Shown: positions 1 to 7,474 of the stretch, one piece after another | Layout: each line of letters opens with the position of its first letter | How positions within the stretch are numbered: the stretch's first letter is position 1 | NCBI GenBank assembly: GCA_030631725.1 | Contig: DAOVKO010000049.1 | Location: 1-10,624, forward strand | Length of the DNA stretch: 10,624 nt | Source: Actinomycetes bacterium | GTDB lineage: Bacteria > Planctomycetota > Phycisphaerae > JAACET01 | Direction of reading: 5' to 3' | The notes under the pieces: generated by a model | Databases searched by the model: none | The model's input: the letters and a program-made list of their open reading frames with translations, nothing else | Told to the model about the DNA's origin: nothing | Position numbers and translations under genes: made by a program

Positions 1-3
1 AAT

Positions 4-120
4 ACACACCGTGTTTGGCGAACCATTTTCGGGCTTTGACCCGCTATAGAAGGCTGAGCCGCTCAACGTCAAAGAAGAACCGATCTTATGCTGAGATATT
101 GTTGTTGACAGACCGTCTGT
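4..120. promoter_or_regulatory. Two similar palindrome-like sites upstream of uxaE (candidate operators)
   Basis: Positions 108-120 read ACAGACCGTCTGT, a perfect 6-bp inverted repeat around a central C. Positions 4-16 read ACACACCGTGTTT, an imperfect version with the same ACAnACCGTnTnT layout, 104 bp upstream. The proximal site overlaps a TTGACA hexamer (105-110), so a bound repressor could block a promoter for uxaE. Only the sequence symmetry is seen here; no regulator gene is in the window and the motif does not match the E. coli UxuR/ExuR or KdgR operators as I remember them. Two sites over this distance would suit looping by a dimeric regulator, which is inference. Confidence 0.35.
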
Positions 121-131
121 ATTCATAGAAG
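105..131 (+). promoter_or_regulatory. Weak candidate promoter for uxaE
   Basis: TTGACA at 105-110 is a perfect -35 consensus. The best -10 candidate is TAGAAG at 126-131 after a short 15-bp spacer and matches TATAAT at only four positions. The assignment is therefore weak; it gains a little from the palindrome that overlaps the -35 hexamer. Confidence 0.25.
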
Positions 132-216
132 GTCGGAGGGATATCAGCTACAACAACGCGGCCAGTTTTTTTGGCTTTGATTTGCCTGCTATCAATTAAA
201 ATCGAAAGGATAGTCC

Positions 217-1467
217 GTGATTCTTGAAAAGTACTCTATGGGTATTGGCGACCGATTTGCACGTCAGGGCAAGGCTCAGCTTGCCGCGATTATCGAAGCC
301 AAACGCCAAGGAGTTGACGTCACACCGGTGTGGAATAAATCTCACCGGGAGCATGCCACCATCAGGACGGTTCCCGCTGATGTTCGCAGCGAGGCGGACG
401 AAGCTGTCAAGTCGCTCGGATGGACCGATGGGTATCATGTCGATGCCGATCATATCGGCCTGAAGAACGTGGATTTGTTCATGGATTCCAGCGACTTCTT
501 TACCCTGGACGTTGCCGACTTCACAGGCCAGTCTGCCGACGAGGAGGACATCAGGGCCTTTGTCGAAAAGCACAAGAAATATATCGGTTCATTCGAAGTC
601 CCCGGCATTGACGAAGCCTTTAAGACAACGGCCGATCGCATTGAAGGGATCGCTCGCAAGTATCTGCTGGCCGTTAAAGAAGCGGGTAAAATCTATCGCC
701 ACATAGAAGCAACCAAGGGCGCCGACAACTTTGTCACGGAAGTCTCAATGGACGAGACAGATGAGCCCCAGACGTCGGAGGAAATGTTCTTCATCCTCGC
801 TGCTGTTGCTGACGAAGGAATACCCGCCCAGACAGTCGCACCAAAGTTTACCGGTCGATTTAACAAGGGCGTCGATTACGTCGGCAACGTCGCCCAATTC
901 GAAAATGAATTCAATCAGGACCTGGCCGTCATCGCTTTGGCGATTAAAGAGTTCGGTCTGCCCCCGAACCTAAAGCTCAGCGTTCATTCCGGTAGCGACA
1001 AGTTCTCGATCTATGAACCGATACGCAAAGCGATTAAGAAATACGATGTCGGTTTGCACCTCAAGACGGCCGGCACGACCTGGCTGGAAGAACTCATCGG
1101 TCTGGCGATGGCCGGTGGCCAGGGGTTGAAAATAGCAAAAGAGGTTTACCGTAAGGCTTTGGGCAGATCCGATGAGCTTTGCGGTCCCTACGCTACGGTT
1201 ATTGATATAGACAAGGATAAGCTTCCTTCACCGGAAGTTGTTGAAGGCTGGAGTGGCCAAGAGTACGCCAATGCGCTTCGCCATGACCAAACATGCCAGC
1301 AGTACAATTTGCATTTCCGCCAGCTTCTGCACGTTGCCTACAAGATCGCAGCCGAGATGGGCCAGCGTTACCTGGCCGCCCTTAAAGAATTTGAAAACGT
1401 CATTGCCATCAACGTAACTGAGAACATTTTGGAGCGCCATCTTAAACGCATATTCATTTACGAATAG
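217..1467 (+). CDS. uxaE: Tagaturonate/fructuronate epimerase (UxaE family)
   Basis: This 416-residue protein matches the UxaE family, which interconverts D-tagaturonate and D-fructuronate in the cytoplasm and so links galacturonate or L-galactonate breakdown to the mannonate/KDG route. Recognisable family features are the N-terminal YSMGIGDRFARQGKAQL segment (residues 6-22), a DGYHVDADHIG stretch (71-81), APKFTGRFNKG (208-218), SVHSGSDKFS (255-264, His257) and LHLKTAGTTWLEEL (280-293, His281), candidates for substrate and metal contacts. Length is normal for the shorter family members and there is no signal peptide. The start is GTG at 217, six bases after AAAGGA (205-210); the alternative ATG at 238 would cut off family-conserved residues. 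The gene stands alone on the + strand, followed by transposase debris, and no terminator hairpin with a T-run is seen after it. Recognition is by sequence memory, not a search. Confidence 0.85.
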   Translation: MILEKYSMGIGDRFARQGKAQLAAIIEAKRQGVDVTPVWNKSHREHATIRTVPADVRSEADEAVKSLGWTDGYHVDADHIGLKNVDLFMDSSDFFTLDVADFTGQSADEEDIRAFVEKHKKYIGSFEVPGIDEAFKTTADRIEGIARKYLLAVKEAGKIYRHIEATKGADNFVTEVSMDETDEPQTSEEMFFILAAVADEGIPAQTVAPKFTGRFNKGVDYVGNVAQFENEFNQDLAVIALAIKEFGLPPNLKLSVHSGSDKFSIYEPIRKAIKKYDVGLHLKTAGTTWLEELIGLAMAGGQGLKIAKEVYRKALGRSDELCGPYATVIDIDKDKLPSPEVVEGWSGQEYANALRHDQTCQQYNLHFRQLLHVAYKIAAEMGQRYLAALKEFENVIAINVTENILERHLKRIFIYE

Positions 1468-1580
1468 TTTTGCCAGAATCCTACCCCTCCGATCCTGTAT
1501 GATTAAAGACGGTCCGTAAATAGGGTAGTCCCTCATGATGTTGGCATGGATAAGGCAAAATCTGCAGATTATCGGGCCCT

Positions 1581-1621
1581 TTTGCCGATGGGTTATACAA
1601 ACCCAACCCCTTTTCGGCAAA
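1581..1621 (+). promoter_or_regulatory. Hairpin covering the transposase ribosome-binding site
   Basis: The arms TTTGCCGA (1581-1588) and TCGGCAAA (1614-1621) are perfectly complementary, and an inner repeat GGGTT-ATACA-AACCC (1590-1604) extends the stem. The right arm runs into AAAGGA (1619-1624), the ribosome-binding site for the ATG at 1632, so part of that site would be paired in a transcript entering from upstream. Insertion sequences such as IS10 and IS50 are known to use this arrangement to stop transposase synthesis from outside transcription. Function here is inferred. Confidence 0.45.
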
Positions 1622-1631
1622 GGATCTGCCC

Positions 1632-2102
1632 ATGTCTAGCTCCAGATCCGCCAAGGACGACCAATCGCTCGCGGCCTTGGCCTGTCCCAATCTCCACTGC
1701 CAATTATTCAACCAATTCAATGCCGGCAACCTCTGTGTCGTCGAGTGAATGGGCAAAAACAAAGCCATCCGCCGACTATACTGCAAAGCTTGCGGCCAAC
1801 GCTTCAGCCAGCGGCAAGGCTCGCTGCTGGAGTACACCAAACTGCCAAAATCAACCGTGGTCCGCATCATCAAATGCCTGGGACACGGCTGCTCCATCGA
1901 AACCACGGCTGACATCTGTGAGGTTGACCACCGCAGCGTGCAGCGATTATTGGAGAAGGCCGGGCGGCGGGCTTTGTTTTTTTCTGCGGTGGAGTACTTG
2001 GTGTGCGATATGGACAAATCTTCAGGCGTAGCTTGGCGTTGGCGGTGCTGGTTTTGGCGGGATGTTCAGAGCCTCCGGAGTTGGCCACGGCCAAGAAGAT
2101 AG
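1632..2102 (+). pseudogene. IS1 InsA-like zinc-ribbon transposase fragment, nonsense-mutated and 3'-truncated
   Basis: From ATG 1632 (AAAGGA at 1619-1624, 7-bp spacer) the frame encodes 38 residues including CPNLHC. It hits TGA at 1746-1748 and continues in the same frame as MGKNKAIRRLYCKACGQRF and onward. The two halves together make a CX4C...CX2C zinc ribbon followed by a helix-turn-helix-like segment (TADICEVDHRSVQRLLEKAG), the architecture of InsA-type DNA-binding subunits of IS1-like elements. The stop is most simply a CGA-to-TGA transition. Similarity fades after AGRRAL (about 1976); the remainder to the stop at 2102 looks like unrelated sequence read through, so the catalytic part and right end are missing. 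A left end might lie near 1525, where GGTAGTCCCTC begins, but no matching right repeat is visible. The product is not expected to be functional. Confidence 0.65.
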
Positions 2103-2149
2103 CCACAAAGGTAGCCCTGGAGCGGTACGAAACCCGACTCTCAAAATGA
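2003..2149 (+). CDS. Possible truncated lipoprotein, 48 residues (hypothetical)
   Basis: In a frame different from the transposase remnant, a GTG at 2003 would begin a peptide with a short basic start (RYGQIFRR), a hydrophobic run (SLALAVLVLAG) and a Cys at the lipobox position (LAGC), followed by SEPPELATAKK. This is a textbook lipoprotein signal layout. The frame stops after 48 residues (TGA 2147-2149), too short for a typical mature lipoprotein, and no good ribosome-binding site precedes the GTG. It may be the 5' sliver of a gene cut by rearrangement, or chance. Confidence 0.25.
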   Translation: MRYGQIFRRSLALAVLVLAGCSEPPELATAKKIATKVALERYETRLSK

Positions 2150-2535
2150 ACGATGAAAAACCGGTTGATTAGTCTTTGATCTCTGGCCCCTGGCCGGCGA
2201 AGGTGGGGGGGGAGAATCAAGGGGGAGTAGCGAGGGCAGGCTCAAGCGGTGGCTGGCGAAGTTCCGTGCCAAGCGGGGGACTTGGAGAAAACTTCCTTGT
2301 CAGGGGGAAAACAAGCACAGAGACCATCCCTGATTGGTCGAGGCGGTCATCGATCTGATCTTCGTTCACAATCCTGATTTCATCAGACATATTTCGAGCC
2401 TTCCTACTAAACAAAGCCCAACGAACAAAACACTCCCATGTTATCCGAATGCAGCCTTTCTGAACCTCTCGATAATAACACGGCTCTGGAGGCCTCGATT
2501 CTCTTCCAATACCAACTCCCTTTCCCCATTGCAGC
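2150..2535. other. Gene-poor stretch with a G-rich tract
   Basis: No convincing gene is seen across these roughly 390 bases, which lie between converging remnants and the end of the kinase gene. G-runs cluster at 2203-2245 (an 8-G run, then GGGGG and GGG) and GGGGG recurs near 2275 and 2302. No hairpin followed by a T-run was found downstream of the kinase gene on the - strand, so no terminator is called. A weak small ORF on the - strand is listed separately. Confidence 0.5.
2217..2390 (-). CDS. Small hypothetical ORF, 57 residues (doubtful)
   Basis: ATG at 2390 is preceded at about 8 bases by AGGAAGG, a decent ribosome-binding site. The first 25 or so residues (MSDEIRIVNEDQIDDRLDQ then SGMVSV) look protein-like, being acidic and amphipathic. 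The second half (SPSPPLGTELRQPPLEP and onward) is proline-rich and looks like read-through of the G-rich non-coding tract. It could be the 5' remnant of a gene lost downstream of the kinase. I do not recognise the sequence. Confidence 0.2.
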   Translation of the reverse strand: MSDEIRIVNEDQIDDRLDQSGMVSVLVFPLTRKFSPSPPLGTELRQPPLEPALATPP

Positions 2536-3942
2536 TTACAGATGAAGCAGTTGGTTGTGATCGCTGGGACTTCCCAGGCACATAGCAGCCGGGCCGGGAG
2601 TGCTCAGGAAAAAGGCACTTCGACTGCACTCGTCTGGATACGTGTTTTGGTACTGTTCCTGCCAGTTCTTCAGAAAGGCGTCAGCCTTGTCCTGATCTAT
2701 CATTGCCCACACCGCTCCGCCGAAGCCGGCGCCAAAGGCTGAGGCTGCCACAGCTGACAACTCCCTGGCACACTTGCCCAGGAAAACGGTCTGCTCCATC
2801 TGATTGCCCAAGAGTTCTTCGCCCAGCTTCTGCGAACGGTCCACTTCTCTACCGAATTCCAACATATCCTCTGCGGCTAAAGCCTGGACCGCTGCCGGTA
2901 CGATTTTCTCACTTTCAGCCACAAAATGCTCGAACCTGTTGCTGAGTTCTTTACAGGTGAAGTCCCCGCGAGTCGTTTGGCTCAGCAACTTCCTGAGTCG
3001 ATCTCTCGCGTCAGCCGAGGCGCCCAGCACCACTGCCAAATGTGGATCGTTACGTCCGGTCTGATGGTTCCAGACCTCCAGTACGGCCGATGCCAGCCGC
3101 GACGCTCGGTTGTATTTCTGCCTGGCCGCGCCAGTCTTGGCCGCCACCACTCCACTTGAAGCAATGGCCAGCACAAACCCCGTCGGCATGTCGATGGTTC
3201 GCTCCAGCCGCACGGGGCAGTACGAATAGCAGCTCAGCATCCCTGCCTGCCCGCAGAGAATAGCGGTATGATCCTCACTTCCGCCGAAGGTGCCCACGCC
3301 TTTGCTGCCGGCCAAGGTTCTGAAAGTCTGCCCGTTCTCCAGCGTCCCCAGGTAACTGGCCAGTGCTTCCATGCTGTCGATATTTCGCTTAAACTCCGGA
3401 TGTTCCGCCAATCGGTTAACGGCCCCAATGGCCAGGAACGACGCGATGAGCAATGCGCTGGAACTGCTGATCCCAGCGTCGGCCGGCAAATCGCTGGCAA
3501 AGGCAATGTCCGCCCCGCGCAATGCCCCGGGGAAATTGCGAGCCACACGCTGAGCCACCGACATCGGGTAATTCGACCATTGGCCGACTGCCGGCTCCAG
3601 GGATTCGCTGATCTGGAATTCTACGCATTCGCCTCTGGCGGCATCTGCCATACGAACAACTGCATCCTCCCGGGCCGCACTCAGCACGCAGAAGCCACGC
3701 TCGACCGCACAGACCAAGCTCCGCCCACCGGCGTAGTCCGTGTGCTTGCCCAGAATCTCCACTCTGCCCGGGACAAAAAACGCATCACATCTTTGCCCAG
3801 CGGATACCGGCATCTGCTGCAGCGCCGATTTCGCCTTAGCCAGCAGTTCCAGCTTGCGCAGGACTTCCCGGCTGCTCATCCCTGCCGAGGACAATTGTTG
3901 CCCCGCTTGCTCAACATCCAACAATGACTTGGGCGATGTCAC
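2536..3942 (-). CDS. Galactokinase-like GHMP sugar kinase
   Basis: This 468-residue cytoplasmic enzyme should phosphorylate a sugar, probably at C1, using ATP. All three GHMP-kinase motifs are visible: the galactokinase signature GRVEILGKHTDYAGG (59-73), the phosphate-binding LPADAGISSSSALL (152-165) and GAGFGG (404-409). The segment GTFGGSEDHTAILC (217-230) supplies the Asp expected as catalytic base. It is longer than classical galactokinases, with about 57 residues before the signature and a variable C-terminal tail. The start is GTG 3942-3940, which overlaps the TGA of the upstream nucleotidyltransferase as GTGA; GAGGT sits 6 bases before it, so translation is likely coupled. The substrate cannot be read from sequence: galactose is the default, but the pairing with a nucleotidyltransferase allows fucose-like or other sugars. 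It is the last gene of the - strand series. Confidence 0.82.
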   Translation of the reverse strand: MTSPKSLLDVEQAGQQLSSAGMSSREVLRKLELLAKAKSALQQMPVSAGQRCDAFFVPGRVEILGKHTDYAGGRSLVCAVERGFCVLSAAREDAVVRMADAARGECVEFQISESLEPAVGQWSNYPMSVAQRVARNFPGALRGADIAFASDLPADAGISSSSALLIASFLAIGAVNRLAEHPEFKRNIDSMEALASYLGTLENGQTFRTLAGSKGVGTFGGSEDHTAILCGQAGMLSCYSYCPVRLERTIDMPTGFVLAIASSGVVAAKTGAARQKYNRASRLASAVLEVWNHQTGRNDPHLAVVLGASADARDRLRKLLSQTTRGDFTCKELSNRFEHFVAESEKIVPAAVQALAAEDMLEFGREVDRSQKLGEELLGNQMEQTVFLGKCARELSAVAASAFGAGFGGAVWAMIDQDKADAFLKNWQEQYQNTYPDECSRSAFFLSTPGPAAMCLGSPSDHNQLLHL

Positions 3943-4766
3943 AGATTTACCTCGGCGTTGGCCAGCCGCAGGGCTATTGGCATTACATCCGAGCGGTATG
4001 ACAGATCCAGCACTGCTCCGTTGACCTTGATGACCTTGAAGCTTTCGTCGAGATTGTCAATAGCGTACTGCACTGCATCGGGCACTTCCAGCTCGCCTCG
4101 CACCGATGGTTTAATGTTGCGGCAGGCCCGAAAAATCAGCGGAGTGAACCGCCAGCAGTTCATGCTGATGAAACCCGGTTTGCCTATCGAGGCCAAGGTC
4201 TGCTCGTCCGGTTTCTCGATAATCTTCTGCAGGCATCCGCTTTGGTCAATCCTGACCACGGCAAAGGCCGTCACACGCTCGGAGGGAACGTTGCTGCCCG
4301 CTATCATGCTCTCCCGCTCGAAAACAGCCAGCCCAGCTCCTTCCATCCCGTACAGTTTGCTCAAAGCCTCCAAGGGATAATAGTTGTCGGAGTTGATCAT
4401 CACAAACTCATCGGACCCGACAAACTCCTCCGCCGCCAGAACGGCATCGGCCGTGCCCAAAGGCTGATCCTGAACCGCGAAAGATATCTGGAACCGTTGC
4501 GTTTGCAGCTCCCTTCCGTAGTAGTCTCGAAATTCGTGGTGTTCCGGGCCGATTACCAGGCACACCTGTCGATATCCTGCGTCAGCGAGTACGGTCAATA
4601 CGTAATCGAGGAAAGGCCGGTCGACAGGCAGCAGGGCCTTGATCCCCGTATCAGCCACCGCCGCCTGGCGTGCGTTTAACCCCGCACGGTCATTGCGTTT
4701 GATCATCCGCGTACCCATCCCCCGGCCCAGAACCACCACTTTCTGCGTCTGGATCTGGGAACTCAA
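3939..4766 (-). CDS. Sugar-1-phosphate nucleotidyltransferase (NDP-sugar pyrophosphorylase-like), TTG start
   Basis: This is a GT-A fold nucleotidyltransferase of 275 residues when started at TTG 4766. That start has AGGAG (complement of 4773-4777) at a 6-base spacing and puts VVVLGRGMGTRM (10-21) close to the N-terminus, as the family requires; the open frame extends to 4895 but the extra 43 residues do not look conserved. Other family features are the lysine-containing GIKALLPVDRPFLDYVL (41-57), QPLGTADAVL (101-110) and the metal-binding INSDNYYP (124-131). The usual LAAGxGTR loop is here LGRGMGTR, like the LARG variants of some environmental bacteria. The reaction would be sugar-1-phosphate plus NTP giving NDP-sugar plus pyrophosphate. 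Base and sugar specificity are not readable. The 4-bp overlap with the GHMP kinase gene indicates that the two act in sequence. Confidence 0.8.
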   Translation of the reverse strand: MSSQIQTQKVVVLGRGMGTRMIKRNDRAGLNARQAAVADTGIKALLPVDRPFLDYVLTVLADAGYRQVCLVIGPEHHEFRDYYGRELQTQRFQISFAVQDQPLGTADAVLAAEEFVGSDEFVMINSDNYYPLEALSKLYGMEGAGLAVFERESMIAGSNVPSERVTAFAVVRIDQSGCLQKIIEKPDEQTLASIGKPGFISMNCWRFTPLIFRACRNIKPSVRGELEVPDAVQYAIDNLDESFKVIKVNGAVLDLSYRSDVMPIALRLANAEVNL

Positions 4767-4878
4767 ATTACACTCCTGTGCTAGGGCTAACCTTGGATCC
4801 ACACAAGTCCTGGCTTGACTTTCGTAGCAAATCCGGGCCTCATTTTCAACTAATATTTCCACTCCCCTCGGTCGCCGG

Positions 4879-5535
4879 TTATTCCTTTCGCCCAATCATT
4901 CCATAAAGCTCCGGCCTGCGATTCTGCACCGGGTGACTGCCCGCCACGTTCTTGGTCTTTTTCGCCTTGGGATTCTTACTCAAGTTTATATCGTGAACTA
5001 GCACTCCCGGCTGATTCGATTCCAGAATTGCTGCTGGCCTCGCTGCAGGCCATACCCTGTCGTCAGGGGGACATATCAACGACTGTTTCGGACGTGTAAA
5101 ACACACCGGAATACCGTTTTCATAGGCCCGGGTCATTATAACCTGCGTATTACCCTCACCGTAGGCCCCCCACGCGGGATTGAGAATCATCTCCGCCCCC
5201 TGCAGCCGCAAGCACCTCATATTCTCCGGCCAGCGACGGTCGGCGCAGATTAAAATCCCCACCGTCCCGAAATCCGTCTTGAACACTGGAAGATCTTTGC
5301 CTGGCTCGTAGTAATCGCAAGGCTGAACCTTGTAATAAGTGCCTAGGTGCTTGCCCTTACGATCCAGAAGATACGCCGCATTTCTAATCCGCCCGTCCTT
5401 GCCCTTCTCCGAGGCCCCCACGACCACGTAACTGCGTAGCAGCTCTGCCAAACGGGAAACCCTTTTGGTAACCGCATTCGTCGGTCCGCTAACCGCACGG
5501 GCCCAATTCTGTTGTGATTTGTTCGCACGGCCACA
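4879..5535 (-). pseudogene. Nitrilase-superfamily (carbon-nitrogen hydrolase) remnant lacking its N-terminus
   Basis: The frame is open from just after a TAG at 5538-5536 to the stop at 4879. It encodes VSGPTNAVTKRVSRLAELL, then YVVVGASEK, RNAAYLLDRKGK, the catalytic lysine in YYKVQP (Lys41 counted from TTG 5451) and the nucleophile in VGILICADRRWPE (Cys69), so two of the three Glu-Lys-Cys triad members are present. The N-terminal part with the catalytic Glu is missing from this frame, and no ATG or well-placed start exists above TTG 5451, although homology extends at least to about 5510. The family is about 250-320 residues; only about 200 are recognisable. It is therefore probably a 5'-deleted or frameshifted gene. 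It once would have hydrolysed an amide or carbamoyl-type substrate. It lies 112 bp upstream of the nucleotidyltransferase. Confidence 0.65.
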
Positions 5536-5608
5536 CTATAAGATTGGACGCGGCTTCGGCCACTTCAGGATGATAATCCGTCCAGGTCAACATCTTCTCT
5601 TTCGACAT
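5489..5608 (-). pseudogene. Short 5' gene remnant, 39 residues, possibly creatininase-like or the nitrilase N-terminus
   Basis: ATG 5608 follows a strong GGAGG at 8-base spacing and opens MSKEKMLTWTDYHPEVAEA, then ASNLIVWPCEQITTELGPCG, ending in TAG at 5491-5489. The strong ribosome-binding site suggests that this was the true start of a gene. Two readings are possible. LTW...PEVAEAA..LIVWP.EQ resembles the N-terminus of creatinine amidohydrolases (LTWxEV...VGSTEQHGPH). Alternatively LIVWP could be the nitrilase LIVWPE strand, with a one-base frame change joining it to the nitrilase frame that overlaps it. The nitrilase reading would leave an unusually short N-terminus. Either way the locus is broken here. 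Confidence 0.4.
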
Positions 5609-5731
5609 CTCGTGTTCCTCCAGGTTACTTATGAATCGCAGTTATATAATAGGCCTAGGTTTTGCGATAGACACACTTTTGCATTCGTTCTTGATCGTCC
5701 CGAGTTCGTTCATGGTCAGTAGCAATCAGAA

Positions 5732-6778
5732 TCAAGTCACCGCCCCGAGCCCGACCTTTTTCGCGGTTTTCAATATTTCGTTCCACACGCCCTGGGGAAT
5801 GGAGATTCCTTTTCTTCTCCGCTGCTGGGCCGTACGGTATTCCAGTTCGCCGGGAAAGAGTATCTCTTCTACGCCTGGTTTGGTCCGGGCGGACTTGACC
5901 CAGTTGCGGTATTCGTTGACCGTGGCTGTGTATTGGTCAACGGGCAGGAAGTCTTCGATGTTGATAACCTGAAGCAAAACGCCATTTCCCTGAGGCGTCT
6001 TCTGGCCACTAACACCAGCATCGGTCAGTGCGCCAGCCATCAGGTCAGCCATGATGTTTAGAGCATATCCTTTGTGCCCGACCACTCCCCCTATGGGAAG
6101 CACCGCTCCGGGCGGCGGGCCTTCGAAATCGGCTGGATCGGTGGTCGGACGACCTTTGGAATCTACAAGATATCCTTCGGGCAGTTGTTCGCCTGCCAGT
6201 AGGGCGTGAATAATCTTTCCCCCGGCAGCAACGGATAGTGAGACGTCTACCAACACAGGGCAATCACTGCCGCTGGGAGCCGCGAAGGCCGTGGCGTTCA
6301 AGTTCAACCTTCGCTCCAGTCCTCCCCAAGGAAACATCTCGCCGAGGGCACCACGAGAATTGACATAGGCCAGCCCGATCATATTCTCGGCCGCAGCCAT
6401 GGTAACCCACTGACCCATTCTACCTGCGTGGCCAACATTTCGCAGGGCGATAGTACCAAACGAAGCGCTGCGAGCTTTTTTGATAGCCATCTCCATACCC
6501 ATTTTCGCTAGGACCTGGCCCCATCCTCCGTGCCCGTCAATCACGGCCATGGAGGCTGTTTCGCGAACGATATCCACAGGGGCACCGGGCACAATCTGGC
6601 CACTCTTGATTCGATCGACATATAAGGATATCCGCATGATCCCGTGCGAATCGTGCCCAGCCAGGTTTGCATCGATCAGCGATTCTGCAACCCAGACAGA
6701 CTCCTCATGCACAGAACCGGCCGCGTCTAATACCCGAATTACTATATCCTTCAATTCAGCAGCAGTTTTGGTGGGCAT
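5732..6778 (-). CDS. Malate/L-lactate/ureidoglycolate dehydrogenase family (Ldh_2) oxidoreductase
   Basis: This 348-residue cytoplasmic NAD(P)-dependent oxidoreductase belongs to the fold that includes malate, L-lactate, ureidoglycolate and 2,3-diketo-L-gulonate dehydrogenases, all interconverting 2-hydroxy and 2-oxo acids. Visible markers are GHDSHGIMR (41-49) with the conserved His45, NVGHAGRMG (114-122), LNLNATAFAAP (158-168, a diverged form of the usual LGTNPxAFAxP), RPTTDPADF (210-218) and HKGYAL (235-240). Length is complete for the family. The ATG at 6778 has AAGGA about 9 bases upstream. It lies 68 bp downstream of the broken isomerase and appears co-oriented with the MDR dehydrogenase, so a role on a sugar-acid intermediate is likely, but the substrate is not known. 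Confidence 0.85.
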   Translation of the reverse strand: MPTKTAAELKDIVIRVLDAAGSVHEESVWVAESLIDANLAGHDSHGIMRISLYVDRIKSGQIVPGAPVDIVRETASMAVIDGHGGWGQVLAKMGMEMAIKKARSASFGTIALRNVGHAGRMGQWVTMAAAENMIGLAYVNSRGALGEMFPWGGLERRLNLNATAFAAPSGSDCPVLVDVSLSVAAGGKIIHALLAGEQLPEGYLVDSKGRPTTDPADFEGPPPGAVLPIGGVVGHKGYALNIMADLMAGALTDAGVSGQKTPQGNGVLLQVINIEDFLPVDQYTATVNEYRNWVKSARTKPGVEEILFPGELEYRTAQQRRRKGISIPQGVWNEILKTAKKVGLGAVT

Positions 6779-7474
6779 TTTCGTAATTTCCTTTATCTGT
6801 GGATTCTACTCAAACTTGGCGTTATGCTACAATTATTGTGGCAAACTCAGGCGAAAAACTCCCCAAAAGCAGCAATCGTCTGGGCGGCCGCACCGTCCGG
6901 GTCCGGATAGCAAAGGGCTTCGGCTGAAAGGTAGCCGTCATAGTTAATCTCCTGCAGGGCATTGGCTACTGCTCTTAGGTCAGTGTGCCTCATGCCGACT
7001 GGACGACGGTTGCTGTCCGAAAAATGCACGAATTCAATATACTTATCGGCTGCGCGGATGGCCTCAGCAATGGACTTTTCTTCAATATTCATGTGAAACA
7101 GATCGGCCAGCAAGAACACGCTCTCGCAGGTAAGCGAGCTAACAAGATCAACGCCGTCTGCCAGCCGATTGATCACATTTGTCTCGTAACGGTTCAGCGG
7201 CTCAAGAAGCACTCTGACGCCTAGCTCGTCTGCGTGCTGTCCCAAGTCCTCCAAGCTCTTGCTCAGCCAGGCAAGGGCCTGTTGGCGTTCAACGCCTTCG
7301 ACTATCTGCCCTTGCATAGAGCCAATGATAACCGGGGCCTTGAGCCGGCCCGCAAAATCAATCATATTGTGAATAAACTCACCTGCTCTTCGACGAACGT
7401 CCTTATCCGGACTGGTTAGATGAAGCTGCTGAAGTACTTTGCCTGCGCCAGTACCTACAGCAGATATCTTTAGA

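Noticed and set aside
1481..2017. 178-residue open frame on the - strand over the zinc-ribbon remnant
   Set aside because: It lies opposite a recognisable transposase sequence and its translation is low-complexity with no known motif.
2441..2629. 62-residue - strand frame with a LEENRGLQSR segment resembling a transposase helix
   Set aside because: It overlaps the end of the kinase gene, and the resemblance rests on a few residues only.
3268..3927. 219-residue open frame on the + strand antisense to the kinase gene
   Set aside because: It mirrors the GHMP kinase, which has all three family motifs in its own frame; the antisense translation shows no recognisable domain.
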